The position numbers were made by a program, and so were the translations under genes. A stretch of 21,180 bases of DNA, from contig JAZTZV010000110.1 of NCBI GenBank assembly GCA_045637645.1, positions 1-21,180 on the forward strand. The letters are read 5' to 3'. This DNA is from RGIG1959 sp045637645. GTDB taxonomy: Bacteria; Bacillota; Clostridia; Oscillospirales; Acutalibacteraceae. The notes beneath the pieces were generated by a model, which was given only the letters and a program-made list of their open reading frames with translations, did not search any database and was not told where the DNA came from. Of the stretch, positions 1 through 8,330 are shown one piece after another. Every line of letters starts with the position of its first letter. The first letter of the stretch is position 1.

Positions 1-225
1 GTAAAAAATGGCTCAAGCTGTTCTTGGCTCCCTCTGACGAGGGCAGATTTCCCCGCTAACGGGGAAAATGTCCGCTTTGCGGACAAAAGGGGCGCGGGCT
101 CGGCAGAGCTGTCGAGCGAATGCGAGACTGAGGGAGAGAAAAACTTTGACTACCCCTCCGTCTTTCGGCTACGCCGAAATCCACCTCCCCTGACAAGGGG
201 AGGCAAGGATTCGCTTCGCTTCTTA
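1..225. repeat. Dispersed palindromic intergenic repeat, left-edge copy
   Basis: No gene is visible here. The stretch is a chain of short perfect hairpins: TTTCCCC/GGGGAAA (48-54 with 61-67), TGTCCGC/GCGGACA (69-75 with 79-85), TTTCGGC/GCCGAAA (163-169 with 173-179) and CCTCCCC/GGGGAGG (184-190 with 197-203). The core TGTCGAGCGAATGCGAGAC (110-128) recurs almost unchanged at 17148-17166. Together with the stretches at 10135-10177 and 17063-17239 this looks like a family of intergenic palindromic repeats (REP/MITE-like). It encodes no transposase. Its function is unknown and the outer boundaries are not defined. Confidence 0.6.
42..107. repeat. 60-bp segment flanked by GGCAGA direct repeats, nested in the left-edge repeat
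   Basis: GGCAGA occurs at 42-47 and again at 102-107. Removing one copy plus the 54 bases between them would join CTCCCTCTGACGAGGG directly to CAGAGCTGTCGAGCG, restoring an arrangement like the second copy, in which a C-run/G-run hairpin sits right before TGTCGAGCG (17127-17154). I infer that a small hairpin-bearing element inserted into an older repeat. The direct repeat is only 6 bp, so chance or slippage is possible. Confidence 0.35.
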
Positions 226-230
226 TTCTT

Positions 231-256
231 CCCCCGGTAGAACCGGGGGTTTATTT
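231..256 (+). terminator. Terminator-like hairpin, plus-strand orientation
   Basis: CCCCCGGT (231-238) pairs perfectly with ACCGGGGG (242-249) around the loop AGA and is followed by TTTATTT. The U-rich side is on the plus strand, so it could end a plus-strand transcript entering from the left. No such gene is visible in the window, and it may simply be part of the adjacent repeat chain. Confidence 0.45.
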
Positions 257-279
257 CCACACCTAAAGGCACCAATCTA

Positions 280-305
280 AAAAGCCTCCCCATGGGGAGG
301 CTTTT
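280..305. terminator. Bidirectional terminator after murQ-kinase operon
   Basis: AAAAGCCTCCCC (280-291) and GGGGAGGCTTTT (294-305) form a perfect symmetrical stem with U-runs on both strands. It starts two bases past the stop codon of the sugar kinase gene, so on the minus strand it should end the tadA-murQ-kinase transcript. Confidence 0.85.
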
Positions 306-306
306 G

Positions 307-1215
307 TTACAATCGTTTCGCCAAAAACAGCGCGCCGTCGACGTTTTCGCATTTGTCGGGAAGCACCGTGCATTTCGGGAAACGTTCCACCATTTTTTGC
401 ATGAACAAGTCGCGGGTGATGTCCACTTTTGTCAAAATCGAACCCGTCATGCCGACGGTGAACACGGGATACATCCCGATTTGACGCGCCGCGGCGGCAA
501 CCAATTCAACAAGTTCTTCCATGCCGCGATCGATGACCTCCACAGCGAGCGGATCGTTTTCCTTCGCCGCTTTGTACACCAGCGGAAAATATGCCGCGAT
601 GGATTGCGGATTGGGCGAGCGGTAGATCTCACTGACGAGTTCCTCGTAGGTGTTGACGCCGAAATCCTTCATCAATTCGTCGAGAAGCAACGCGCCTTGG
701 CTTGCGCGCTTATCAATCGTGCGGCACACGGTTTCCATCGCGTCGCGCACCATGCTGTATCCACTGCCCTCATCGGAGAACAGGTAGCCCCAGCCGCCGA
801 CGCGGCACACCTCGCCCGTTTCGCTTTTGCCCCAGCAAATCGAGCCCGTTCCCGACGCGATCACAACACCCGCGCTGTCGCCGAGCGTTGCATACAGCGA
901 CGCATAGCCGTCGTTGACAGCAAGCACCTTGTCGGAATCGGTCGCTTCGCGCAGGATGCGGTCGAAAAACGCATAGTCAGCGGCAGTGTCCGCCCCCGCG
1001 GCACCCATGCAGATGCCACCGAAGACGCCACCTTCGGGCATCGCGGCAAGTGCTTTGTCGATCATCGATTTGAGCAAGGCTTTGGCGGATTCGGGCGTCA
1101 CCGTATACGGATTGGTACCGCCTCCCATCTGCTCATACAGCACCGTGCCGTTTTCGTCGGTCATGCGAAGCAAGGTCTTGCTCCCGCCGCCGTCGATACC
1201 GATATAACACATCAT
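307..1215 (-). CDS. BadF/BadG-type N-acetylglucosamine / N-acetylmuramate kinase (MurK-like)
   Basis: A 302-residue sugar kinase of the ASKHA fold, BadF/BadG/BcrA/BcrD family. The N-terminal phosphate motif IDGGGSKT (residues 7-14) and the adenosine motif ASGTGS are present, and the length fits the family. The start ATG overlaps the murQ stop as ATGA (1212-1215), so translation is probably coupled; a second ATG follows at once. In Clostridium acetobutylicum a kinase of this family, MurK, phosphorylates both MurNAc and GlcNAc. The murQ neighbour supports the same job here: phosphorylating amino sugars recovered from cell-wall turnover in the cytoplasm. Substrate choice (GlcNAc, MurNAc or glucosamine) cannot be read from the sequence. 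A terminator follows directly. Confidence 0.85.
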   Translation of the reverse strand: MMCYIGIDGGGSKTLLRMTDENGTVLYEQMGGGTNPYTVTPESAKALLKSMIDKALAAMPEGGVFGGICMGAAGADTAADYAFFDRILREATDSDKVLAVNDGYASLYATLGDSAGVVIASGTGSICWGKSETGEVCRVGGWGYLFSDEGSGYSMVRDAMETVCRTIDKRASQGALLLDELMKDFGVNTYEELVSEIYRSPNPQSIAAYFPLVYKAAKENDPLAVEVIDRGMEELVELVAAAARQIGMYPVFTVGMTGSILTKVDITRDLFMQKMVERFPKCTVLPDKCENVDGALFLAKRL

Positions 1216-2045
1216 ATGTTTGCCCCCAATTTTTTAAGCGCCGATTTTACGTGGTAATCGCATTCCTTCAACACGCGGGATGCGGTTTCTTCATCAGCAC
1301 CTGTAAGTTCGATAAGCATTTGCTCACAGCGCACCACCATTTTTTCGTTGATGGCGGTGATCTCGACCATCTTGTTACGATAAACCTTGCCCAGTCGGAT
1401 CATCACAGCGGTCGACAGCATATTCAGCGTCAGCTTTTGCGTCGTGCCGGCTTTCATGCGAGTCGAGCCTTGGATCGCTTCCGCACCCGTGTGAATGACG
1501 GCGGTGATGTCCGCCGCGGATTCCAATACCGAGTCGTCCACGTTCACGATCGCGCCCGCGAACGCGCCGCATTCTTTGGCGTAAAGCAACGCTTCATGCG
1601 CATACGGCGTTCTGCCCGATGCGGTGATGCCGATGACGGCATCTTTGTCACAAAGACCTTCCGCCGCAAGATCCGCGCGCGCGCCCGCGCGGTCGTCTTC
1701 GTCGCCGAGGCGCGCGTCGGGAAGCGTATCATAGCCGCCCGGCACCAACGCTTTGACAAGCGACGGATCCACGCCGTATGTAGCGGGAATTTCAGAAGCA
1801 TCCAGCACCGCGACACGGCCGCTTGTGCCCGCTCCCGCATAAAACAGGCGACCGCCGTTTTGCAAACGGCGCGCAACCTCATCCGCCATCGCGGCGATCG
1901 CGGGAAGCGTCTCGCCCATCGCTTCCACGGCGCGGCGATCCTCTTCGTGAATCATGCGGATGGCTTCGAGGGTGTCCACCGTGTCGATATTGACCGTGCG
2001 GGGGTTGTTTTGCTCGGTCGAAAGTAATTTAATGTTATCAGCCAT
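1212..2045 (-). CDS. murQ: N-acetylmuramic acid 6-phosphate etherase MurQ
   Basis: A 277-residue SIS-domain lyase that cleaves the D-lactyl ether of MurNAc-6-phosphate to give GlcNAc-6-phosphate and D-lactate in peptidoglycan recycling. Visible family marks are the N-terminal STEQNNPRT stretch, the sugar-phosphate loop GAGTSGR (residues 71-77) followed by DASE with the catalytic-type Glu near residue 85, and GSTRMKAGTTQK (about 193-204). The start at 2045 is chosen because AAGGAGAGG lies 7 bases upstream; the frame is open further upstream but would run into tadA. It sits 23 bp after tadA and overlaps the downstream kinase by 4 bp. The pair etherase plus kinase handles MurNAc without a PTS transporter in view. 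Confidence 0.95.
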   Translation of the reverse strand: MADNIKLLSTEQNNPRTVNIDTVDTLEAIRMIHEEDRRAVEAMGETLPAIAAMADEVARRLQNGGRLFYAGAGTSGRVAVLDASEIPATYGVDPSLVKALVPGGYDTLPDARLGDEDDRAGARADLAAEGLCDKDAVIGITASGRTPYAHEALLYAKECGAFAGAIVNVDDSVLESAADITAVIHTGAEAIQGSTRMKAGTTQKLTLNMLSTAVMIRLGKVYRNKMVEITAINEKMVVRCEQMLIELTGADEETASRVLKECDYHVKSALKKLGANI

Positions 2046-2068
2046 ATCGATTCCTCTCCTTCGAGGTG

Positions 2069-2530
2069 TCACTTTTTTCGATCTCGCAGTGCGCGGAAAA
2101 AGGTGCGCAATTCGTCGGCACACGCCTCTTCGCACACGCCGCAGTCGCACGCGGGTTTGTGGTTATACGGAATGTCGAACAAGTTGACGAGCGAACCGCA
2201 AGAACCCGCTTTCGGATCGGACGCGCCAAACACCACGCGGTCGATGCGCGCGTTGATGATCGCGCCCGCACACATCGGACAGGGTTCCAGCGTCACATAT
2301 AAGGTGCAACCCGACAAACGCCAGCCACCGAGCGTTTTGCACGCGTCGTCGATCGCTTCGATCTCGGCGTGCGAGAGTGCATGCTTGATCGCTTCGCGTC
2401 GGTTGCGTCCGCGCCCGACGATCGCGCCGTCTGCATTCCGCACGACAACCGCCCCGACGGGAACTTCCCCCTCCGACGCCGCGTCTTTGGCGAGCGCAAG
2501 CGCTTCCGACATATACTGTTCGTCTGTCAT
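2069..2530 (-). CDS. tadA: tRNA-specific adenosine-34 deaminase TadA
   Basis: A 153-residue cytidine/deoxycytidylate-deaminase-fold enzyme that converts A34 to inosine in the tRNA-Arg(ACG) anticodon. The zinc and catalytic motifs are HAE (residues 54-56, proton-shuttling Glu56) and PCPMC (83-87, Cys84 and Cys87). I chose ATG at 2530 because AAGGTGG lies 5 bases upstream; a GTG at 2539 in frame would sit inside that ribosome binding site. The C-terminal part is unusual: NHKPACDCGVCEEAC (123-137) carries four closely spaced cysteines where most TadA proteins have few or none. It leads the murQ-kinase operon, a partnership with no obvious functional logic. Confidence 0.93.
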   Translation of the reverse strand: MTDEQYMSEALALAKDAASEGEVPVGAVVVRNADGAIVGRGRNRREAIKHALSHAEIEAIDDACKTLGGWRLSGCTLYVTLEPCPMCAGAIINARIDRVVFGASDPKAGSCGSLVNLFDIPYNHKPACDCGVCEEACADELRTFFRALRDRKK

Positions 2531-2539
2531 GTATGCCAC

Positions 2540-2680
2540 CTTCTTTTTCAGTCCGTGGACTCTGTAATCATTTATTATTCTTTAAAAACACGTCATTCTT
2601 CGACTGCGCGCACGCGACAAGCGTGTGCGTTTTGCCATCCGTCCGCGAAGCGGACTCCTTACTTCTTCACTCTTCACTTT
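2540..2680. other. Intergenic stretch with hairpins and a TTCACT-type repeat
   Basis: This gap between the ABC ATPase and tadA has no gene. It contains a 9-bp hairpin (2607-2615 with 621-629 of the same kilobase, one G-U pair) followed by TTTT on the plus strand, a GTCCGC-GAA-GCGGAC hairpin (2641-2655), and a direct repeat of CACTCTTCACT spanning about 2669-2692. That repeat runs over the 3' end of the ABC gene. I see no convincing -35/-10 pair for tadA, although 2565-2590 is AT-rich. Confidence 0.45.
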
Positions 2681-3358
2681 TCACTCTTCACTGCCCTTGA
2701 TCCGTCCGTCCTTCATCGCGACCGTGCGCTGTGCCGCCGCCGCAACAGAGGGATCGTGTGTGATCAGCACAACGGTGTGACCGTCTTTGTGAAGATCGCG
2801 AAGCAGTTGCATCACAACGCGTCCCGATTCGCTGTCGAGATTGCCCGTCGGTTCATCCGCCAAAATCAGCGGCGGATGCGCCGCAATGGCGCGCGCGATT
2901 GCCACACGCTGTTGCTGACCGCCCGACAACTCGTTCGGACGATGATGCATCCGTTCCTGCAAGCCGACACGCGCAAGGCTTTCCGTTGCGAGACGTCGCC
3001 GCGTCTGCGGCGACAGTCCGCGATAGCCAAGCGGCAATTCCACGTTTTCAAGCGCCGTCAGTTCGGGAAGCAAATGAAACTTTTGAAACACAAAGCCGAT
3101 GCGCTGTCCGCGCACCTCCGACAGCTCGCGTGCGCTCAAATGCGACACGTCGCGCCCGTCAAAATCATACCGCCCGCTCGTCGGCGAATCCAAACACCCC
3201 ATGATGTTCATCAGCGTCGATTTTCCCGAACCCGATTGTCCGATGATGGCAAGCCATTCGCCTCGCTCCACCTCAAGCGTCACACGGTCAAGCGCGTTCA
3301 CGCAAACCGTACCCGTGCGATATGTTTTTGTGATGTTTTCCAATGAAATCAGCGGCAT
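2681..3358 (-). CDS. ABC transporter ATP-binding protein, MacB/LolD/FtsE type, without a permease neighbour
   Basis: A 225-residue ABC nucleotide-binding subunit. Walker A GQSGSGKST is at about residues 40-48, the Q-loop at VFQKFHLLP, the signature LSGGQQQR, Walker B LILADEPTGNLD, and the switch His in ITHD. The phrase DEPTGNLDSESG and the short length are typical of the MacB/LolD/SalX group, which pair with FtsX-like permeases and often export peptides or act in antibiotic and envelope-stress defence. No permease gene follows: downstream is a 150-bp repeat-rich gap and then tadA. The last residues (GSEE) are encoded within a TTCACT-type repeat. It may work with a distant permease or be left from a decayed operon. 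A GGGGG ribosome binding site lies upstream of the ATG. Confidence 0.9.
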   Translation of the reverse strand: MPLISLENITKTYRTGTVCVNALDRVTLEVERGEWLAIIGQSGSGKSTLMNIMGCLDSPTSGRYDFDGRDVSHLSARELSEVRGQRIGFVFQKFHLLPELTALENVELPLGYRGLSPQTRRRLATESLARVGLQERMHHRPNELSGGQQQRVAIARAIAAHPPLILADEPTGNLDSESGRVVMQLLRDLHKDGHTVVLITHDPSVAAAAQRTVAMKDGRIKGSEE

Positions 3359-3381
3359 CGTAAGTCCCCCTTTTTAACGGG

Positions 3382-3410
3382 AGTATACCCTTACGCCGCC
3401 GCTGATATTC
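3382..3410 (-). promoter_or_regulatory. Possible promoter of the ABC ATPase gene
   Basis: TATACT (complement of 3382-3387) lies 23 bases upstream of the ABC start codon, in the 66-bp gap after rfbC. The hexamer 17 bases further upstream, GAATAT (3405-3410), is a poor -35 match. The perfect -10 suggests a separate promoter, but read-through from the rhamnose operon is equally possible. Confidence 0.4.
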
Positions 3411-3424
3411 TCACATTACCGTTA

Positions 3425-3976
3425 TTACCATTCGATGTCGGTGAAGGCAGGATGCTTGGTGTCCTTTTCGGACAGGTTGATCTCCATGCCTTCGGGGATC
3501 GGCCATTCGATGCCGATGGTGGGATCGTTCCACATCATGCCGACTTCCGAGCCGGGTGCGTAATAATCGTCCACTTTGTAGCAGAATTCCGCTTCTTCGG
3601 ACAGCACGAGGAAGCCGTGCGCGAAATATTTCGGGATGAAGAACTGCTTTTTGTTTTCTGCGGACAGATACACACCGACGTATTTGCCGAAGGTGGGACT
3701 GCCTTTGCGCAGGTCGACGGCCACGTCATAGACCTCGCCCTTCACGACGCGCACCAACTTCGCTTGCGTATGCTCGCGTTGGAAGTGCATGCCGCGCAGC
3801 ACGCCGTAGGTCGACGACGATTGATTGTCCTGCACGAATTTGGCGTCAATGCCGCCTTCGATGAAGTCCTTTTCCACATAGGTTTCCATGAAATAGCCGC
3901 GGTTATCACCGAAAACTTTCGGGGTAACGATCACGACACCGTCAATGGCGGTTTTTTCGAAAATAAAGTTGCCCAT
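3425..3976 (-). CDS. rfbC: dTDP-4-dehydrorhamnose 3,5-epimerase
   Basis: A 183-residue RmlC cupin, third enzyme of dTDP-L-rhamnose synthesis; it epimerises C3 and C5 of dTDP-4-keto-6-deoxyglucose. Family motifs are DNRGYFMETY (24-33), NQSSSTYGVLRGMHFQ (51-66) with the catalytic His64, and AHGFLVLSE (119-127). Tyr133 in FCYK is in the usual position of the catalytic tyrosine. The length matches the family. It follows rfbB by 22 bp, with GAAAGGAAG upstream of its ATG, and is the last gene of the rhamnose operon. No terminator is visible after the stop. Confidence 0.96.
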   Translation of the reverse strand: MGNFIFEKTAIDGVVIVTPKVFGDNRGYFMETYVEKDFIEGGIDAKFVQDNQSSSTYGVLRGMHFQREHTQAKLVRVVKGEVYDVAVDLRKGSPTFGKYVGVYLSAENKKQFFIPKYFAHGFLVLSEEAEFCYKVDDYYAPGSEVGMMWNDPTIGIEWPIPEGMEINLSEKDTKHPAFTDIEW

Positions 3977-3998
3977 GACTCAAGGCTTCCTTTCGTTC

Positions 3999-5057
3999 TT
4001 ATTTATTGGCGTACATGTTCTCGTAGTACTTTTGATACGCACCGCTGGTGACGTTCTCGACCCACTCTTTGTTGTCGAGGTACCACTTCATGGTCTTGAC
4101 AATGCCTTCCTCAAACGGCGTCTCGGGATACCAACCGAGGGCGTCTTTGATCTTTTGGGGATCGATGCCGTAGCGGCGGTCATGACCCTTGCGGTCGGTG
4201 ACGTAGGTGATCATATGCTCGCCGACGGTTTCGTCGACGTTCTCTTTGATGAAGTTGATGATGGTCTTGACGATGAAGATGTTCGGGCGCTCGTTGTGAC
4301 CGCCGACGTTGTACACTTCGCCGAGGACGCCGTCACGCACGACCATGTCGATCGCTTTGCAGTGATCGTCCACATACAGCCAGTCGCGCACTTGCATGCC
4401 GTCGCCGTAGACAGGCAGGTTCTTGTGGTTGATGGTGTTGTTCATGATCAGCGGGATGAGCTTCTCGGGGAATTGGTAAGGACCGTAGTTGTTCGAGCAA
4501 CGAGTGATGTTCACGGGGAACTTGTAGGTGTCGCCGTACGCCTTAACAAACAGGTCGGCAGACGCCTTCGAGCTCGAATACGGGGAGTGCGGGTCAAGCG
4601 GCGTGGTCTCCATGAAGTAGCCCGTCTCGCCCAGCGAGCCGTACACCTCGTCGGTGGAGACTTGCAGGTATTTCACGCCCTCTTTGTACTCGTCGTCGCC
4701 GATTTGCCACGCCTTCTTGGCGTTGTTGAGCAGGTTCACGGTGCCGAGCACGTTGGTGCGCACGAAGATCTCAGGATCCGCGATCGAGCGGTCGACGTGG
4801 CTTTCCGCCGCGAAGTTCACGACGTAATCCACGTCGTATTTTGCGAAGATGTCGGCAATCGCTTTGTCGTCGCAGATATCCGCTTGCACGAAGGTGTAGC
4901 GGGGATTGTTCTCAACGGATTTGAGGTTTTCGAGGTTGCCCGCGTAAGTAAGCTTGTCGACGTTGATGATAAACACGTCGTCATACTTATTCAGCATGTA
5001 GAGCACAAAGTTGGAGCCGATGAAGCCGGCGCCGCCGGTCACGAGATACGTTTTCAT
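3999..5057 (-). CDS. rfbB: dTDP-glucose 4,6-dehydratase
   Basis: A 352-residue RmlB short-chain dehydrogenase that oxidises and dehydrates dTDP-glucose to dTDP-4-keto-6-deoxyglucose. The NAD-binding loop TGGAGFIGS spans residues 7-15, the catalytic Thr-Asp-Glu triad is in STDEVYG (residues 135-137), and the YxxxK pair is Tyr160/Lys164 in YSSSK. NNYGPYQFPEKLIP is the family substrate-side signature. Length is normal. Its ATG overlaps the rfbD stop by 4 bp (ATGA, 5054-5057), so the two are probably translationally coupled. Confidence 0.97.
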   Translation of the reverse strand: MKTYLVTGGAGFIGSNFVLYMLNKYDDVFIINVDKLTYAGNLENLKSVENNPRYTFVQADICDDKAIADIFAKYDVDYVVNFAAESHVDRSIADPEIFVRTNVLGTVNLLNNAKKAWQIGDDEYKEGVKYLQVSTDEVYGSLGETGYFMETTPLDPHSPYSSSKASADLFVKAYGDTYKFPVNITRCSNNYGPYQFPEKLIPLIMNNTINHKNLPVYGDGMQVRDWLYVDDHCKAIDMVVRDGVLGEVYNVGGHNERPNIFIVKTIINFIKENVDETVGEHMITYVTDRKGHDRRYGIDPQKIKDALGWYPETPFEEGIVKTMKWYLDNKEWVENVTSGAYQKYYENMYANK

Positions 5058-5943
5058 TGTTCAAGTCCTCCCAATTTTTCAAGATACATATCAAGCGCTT
5101 CTTCCCACGGACGCATTTCGTTGCCGACCGTGCAAGCAAGCGACAGATTGTTGAGCGAAGAGTACGCCGGACGCGGCGTTTTCGAGGGGTATTCAGCGGT
5201 GGTGCAGGGGTTGACCTTGCAGGCCTTGCCGCCCTTGTCCATGATGCGGCACGCGAAATCGTACCAACTGCACTCGCCTTCGTTGGTGCAATGATACACG
5301 CCGTATTCCTCCGTCAACGCCAGTTTCAAGAGGTGGTAAGCAAGGTCGTTTGCCGAGGTGGGATTGCCGCGTTGATCGGCAACCACGCTGATCTCCTCTT
5401 TGTTGTCGCCGAGCCACAGCATCGTTTTGACAAAGTTTTTGCCGACATAGCCGTAGAGCCACGCGGTGCGCACCACAAAGGCACGCTGACAAAAACTGAG
5501 CACATATTCCTCGCCGAGGCGCTTCGACTTGCCGTAGACCGTGTTCGGTGCGGTTTGATCCCACTCGCAATACGGCACGGTGCCGTTGCCCGCGAAGACG
5601 TAGTCGGTGGACACATGGATCAGTTTCGCGCCGACGGCATTCGCCGCCACGCCGAGGTTGCGCGGGCCGATGGCGTTGACCTTCATCGCGACGTCAAACA
5701 TCGTTTCGCAACCGTCCACGTTGGTCATCGCGGCGCAGTTGATAATCACATCGGGTCGCTCGGCGGTAACCATGGCATTGACCGCCGCGGCATCGGTGAT
5801 ATCGAGTTCGTCAACGTCCACGCCGACGACTTGCACATCGCCGTACGCCGCGTCGATCGCACCGATCTCCGCGCGCCCGTCTTTCAGAATGGTCAGCAGT
5901 TCGTTGCCGAGCTGACCCTTCGAACCGGTAATCAGAATTTTCA

Positions 5944-5944
<1 letters not shown>
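5054..5944 (-). CDS. rfbD: dTDP-4-dehydrorhamnose reductase
   Basis: A 296-residue RmlD reductase that performs the final NAD(P)H-dependent step to dTDP-L-rhamnose. The nucleotide-binding loop GSKGQLGNE lies at residues 7-15, VSTDYVFAG at 111-119, and the YxxxK pair is Tyr137/Lys141 in YGKSK. It overlaps rfbB by 4 bp and rfbA by one base (TGATG). In this operon it comes before rfbB and rfbC, although its reaction is last, an order that does not matter for pathway flux. Confidence 0.95.
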
Positions 5945-6822
<878 letters not shown>

Positions 6823-6858
6823 GTCTTACTCCTCCGTTTCGAGAGAATATCTTACACT

Positions 6859-7635
6859 TCATTTGGACAGCGCAATTTTGATGCGCCGCCGTATGATCAC
6901 CGCCTCGGCATACAGTCGCGCTTTGAACGACTTGCCGCAAAAGCGACGAAAATCCTGTTTAAAAATCGCCAAACGGCGTTTTGCCGCACGTTTGTTGCCG
7001 CGTTCGTTGGCGGCAAACGCTTGCTTGAGCGTTTGCTTGGTGACCGCCACGCGGACGTGTTGTTCCTTCATATCGCGCAAAAACGCGTGATCGATGTAAT
7101 CGAGAAAATACGCCTCGTCATACGCATACTCTTCGAAAAGCGTCAAATCGATCACCATGCCCGAGTTGATGGCGGTGAACGTTTCGGGAGTCAACTCCTC
7201 GGGTGCGGACACACGCGTTACGTGCAGTCCGTCGATGCGGCACGGGGAGAGCAAACCTTGCTCGTCCGTCACGCGCGGCACAAAAATTTGCGCCTGCGGT
7301 GTTTGTTGAATGAAAGCCGCGGTGCTTGTGACAAAGTTTTCAGGCAAGGTGGTGTCATCGTCAAGAAGCAACACATGCGTCGCGTCGGTGTTTTCCTTGA
7401 TCCACGCGATGCCGCGATTGTACGCTTTGGCGAGTCCCATGTTGCCGCCCATCGTCACATAGCCGAAGCCGCGGCGCGCACAGTATAACGCGTTGTCGTT
7501 TTCTTCGGTGCTGTTATCCATAACCAGCACATGCGCAAACGGGTCGCTTGACAGTCCTTCGCACGAGGGGGATTCCTCGCAACGGCGGTTATGTATCACA
7601 ATGAGCGTCGCGATGCATACGTCCACGGTCGTCAT
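6859..7635 (-). CDS. GT2 family glycosyltransferase (probable rhamnosyltransferase)
   Basis: A 258-residue GT-A fold transferase. The N-terminal strand ATLIVIHNR and the VMDNST segment match GT2 enzymes, and LLLDDDTTLP (about 89-98) holds the DxD-type metal site. A basic C-terminal stretch (from about 215) with many Arg and Lys could contact the membrane or a lipid-linked acceptor. It overlaps the preceding glycosyltransferase by 4 bp (ATGA). An in-frame GTG three codons in has better spacing from AAAGG, so the true start is uncertain by 9 bases. Donor and acceptor are not known; the rfb genes directly downstream favour dTDP-rhamnose. Confidence 0.88.
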   Translation of the reverse strand: MTTVDVCIATLIVIHNRRCEESPSCEGLSSDPFAHVLVMDNSTEENDNALYCARRGFGYVTMGGNMGLAKAYNRGIAWIKENTDATHVLLLDDDTTLPENFVTSTAAFIQQTPQAQIFVPRVTDEQGLLSPCRIDGLHVTRVSAPEELTPETFTAINSGMVIDLTLFEEYAYDEAYFLDYIDHAFLRDMKEQHVRVAVTKQTLKQAFAANERGNKRAAKRRLAIFKQDFRRFCGKSFKARLYAEAVIIRRRIKIALSK

Positions 7636-8330
7636 CCTTTCTTGAGAAGTGCGCGGATCATGCCCACACGCGAGCGAAGCATCGATCCGAACGAACCGTG
7701 CGTCATCGCGGTAGCATTCTCACCGTGGCGGCGATAATTGAGTAAGGGTGCTTTCAGCAACACCGCACCGCCGTGTCGCTCAGCCTGCAGTCCGATCCAT
7801 TGATCATGCATCGGAATCGAGGCGGGAAACGGCAAAATATAAGGCAGGAGTGCTCGCGAGAATGCGAGACAGCATCCGATATAGCTGTTTTTCCACAGGT
7901 TTTTGACAACGCCTGTGCGTGTGGCGCGAAGCGCAAAAAACGAATCATGTAAGACCGCGCCGTCCGCATCGGTCACGCGCGCGTCGTGCATCACAAGCGC
8001 GGCACCCGTTTGCGCGGCACGATCCAGCACCGCTTGCCGCTTATCGGGCATCCACACGTCGTCTTGGTCGGCGAGAAAGATCCACTCGCCCTTGCAAGCG
8101 GCGATCGCCGCTTCGAAATTTTTGACGACACCCTGCTTCGGGCCGTCCAGCACCTTCACGCGCGCATCTCGCGCCGCAAGCGCGTCAAGCCATTCACGCG
8201 TGCCGTCCGTCGAGCCGTCGTCGGACACAACAAGTTCGTCGCACGCTTCAAGTTGGCACAAAATCGAGTCGATTTGTTGCTCTATATGCGCGATGCCGTT
8301 AAACGATGCCATCGCTACGGAAACGTTCAT
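7632..8330 (-). CDS. GT2 family glycosyltransferase (rhamnosyltransferase-like)
   Basis: A 232-residue GT2 enzyme. MASFNG begins the fold, VVSDDGSTDGT (about 44-54) binds the nucleotide sugar, and LADQDDVW supplies the metal-binding acidic residues; this last motif is common in rhamnosyltransferases of cell-surface glycan clusters. The start at 8330 is chosen because it overlaps the upstream gene's stop as ATGA (8327-8330). The frame is open further upstream, but that would overlap the neighbour by 90 bases. It lies between two other GT2 genes, and the overlaps suggest coordinated synthesis of one oligosaccharide unit. Confidence 0.9.
   Translation of the reverse strand: MNVSVAMASFNGIAHIEQQIDSILCQLEACDELVVSDDGSTDGTREWLDALAARDARVKVLDGPKQGVVKNFEAAIAACKGEWIFLADQDDVWMPDKRQAVLDRAAQTGAALVMHDARVTDADGAVLHDSFFALRATRTGVVKNLWKNSYIGCCLAFSRALLPYILPFPASIPMHDQWIGLQAERHGGAVLLKAPLLNYRRHGENATAMTHGSFGSMLRSRVGMIRALLKKG

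Noticed and set aside
1212..2150. Longer murQ with 35 extra N-terminal residues
   Set aside because: The extra part is Arg-rich and out of family, overlaps tadA, and the ribosome binding site supports the start at 2045.
2607..2633. Plus-strand terminator in the tadA-ABC gap
   Set aside because: A good hairpin with TTTT, but there is no plus-strand gene to terminate; more likely a repeat hairpin.
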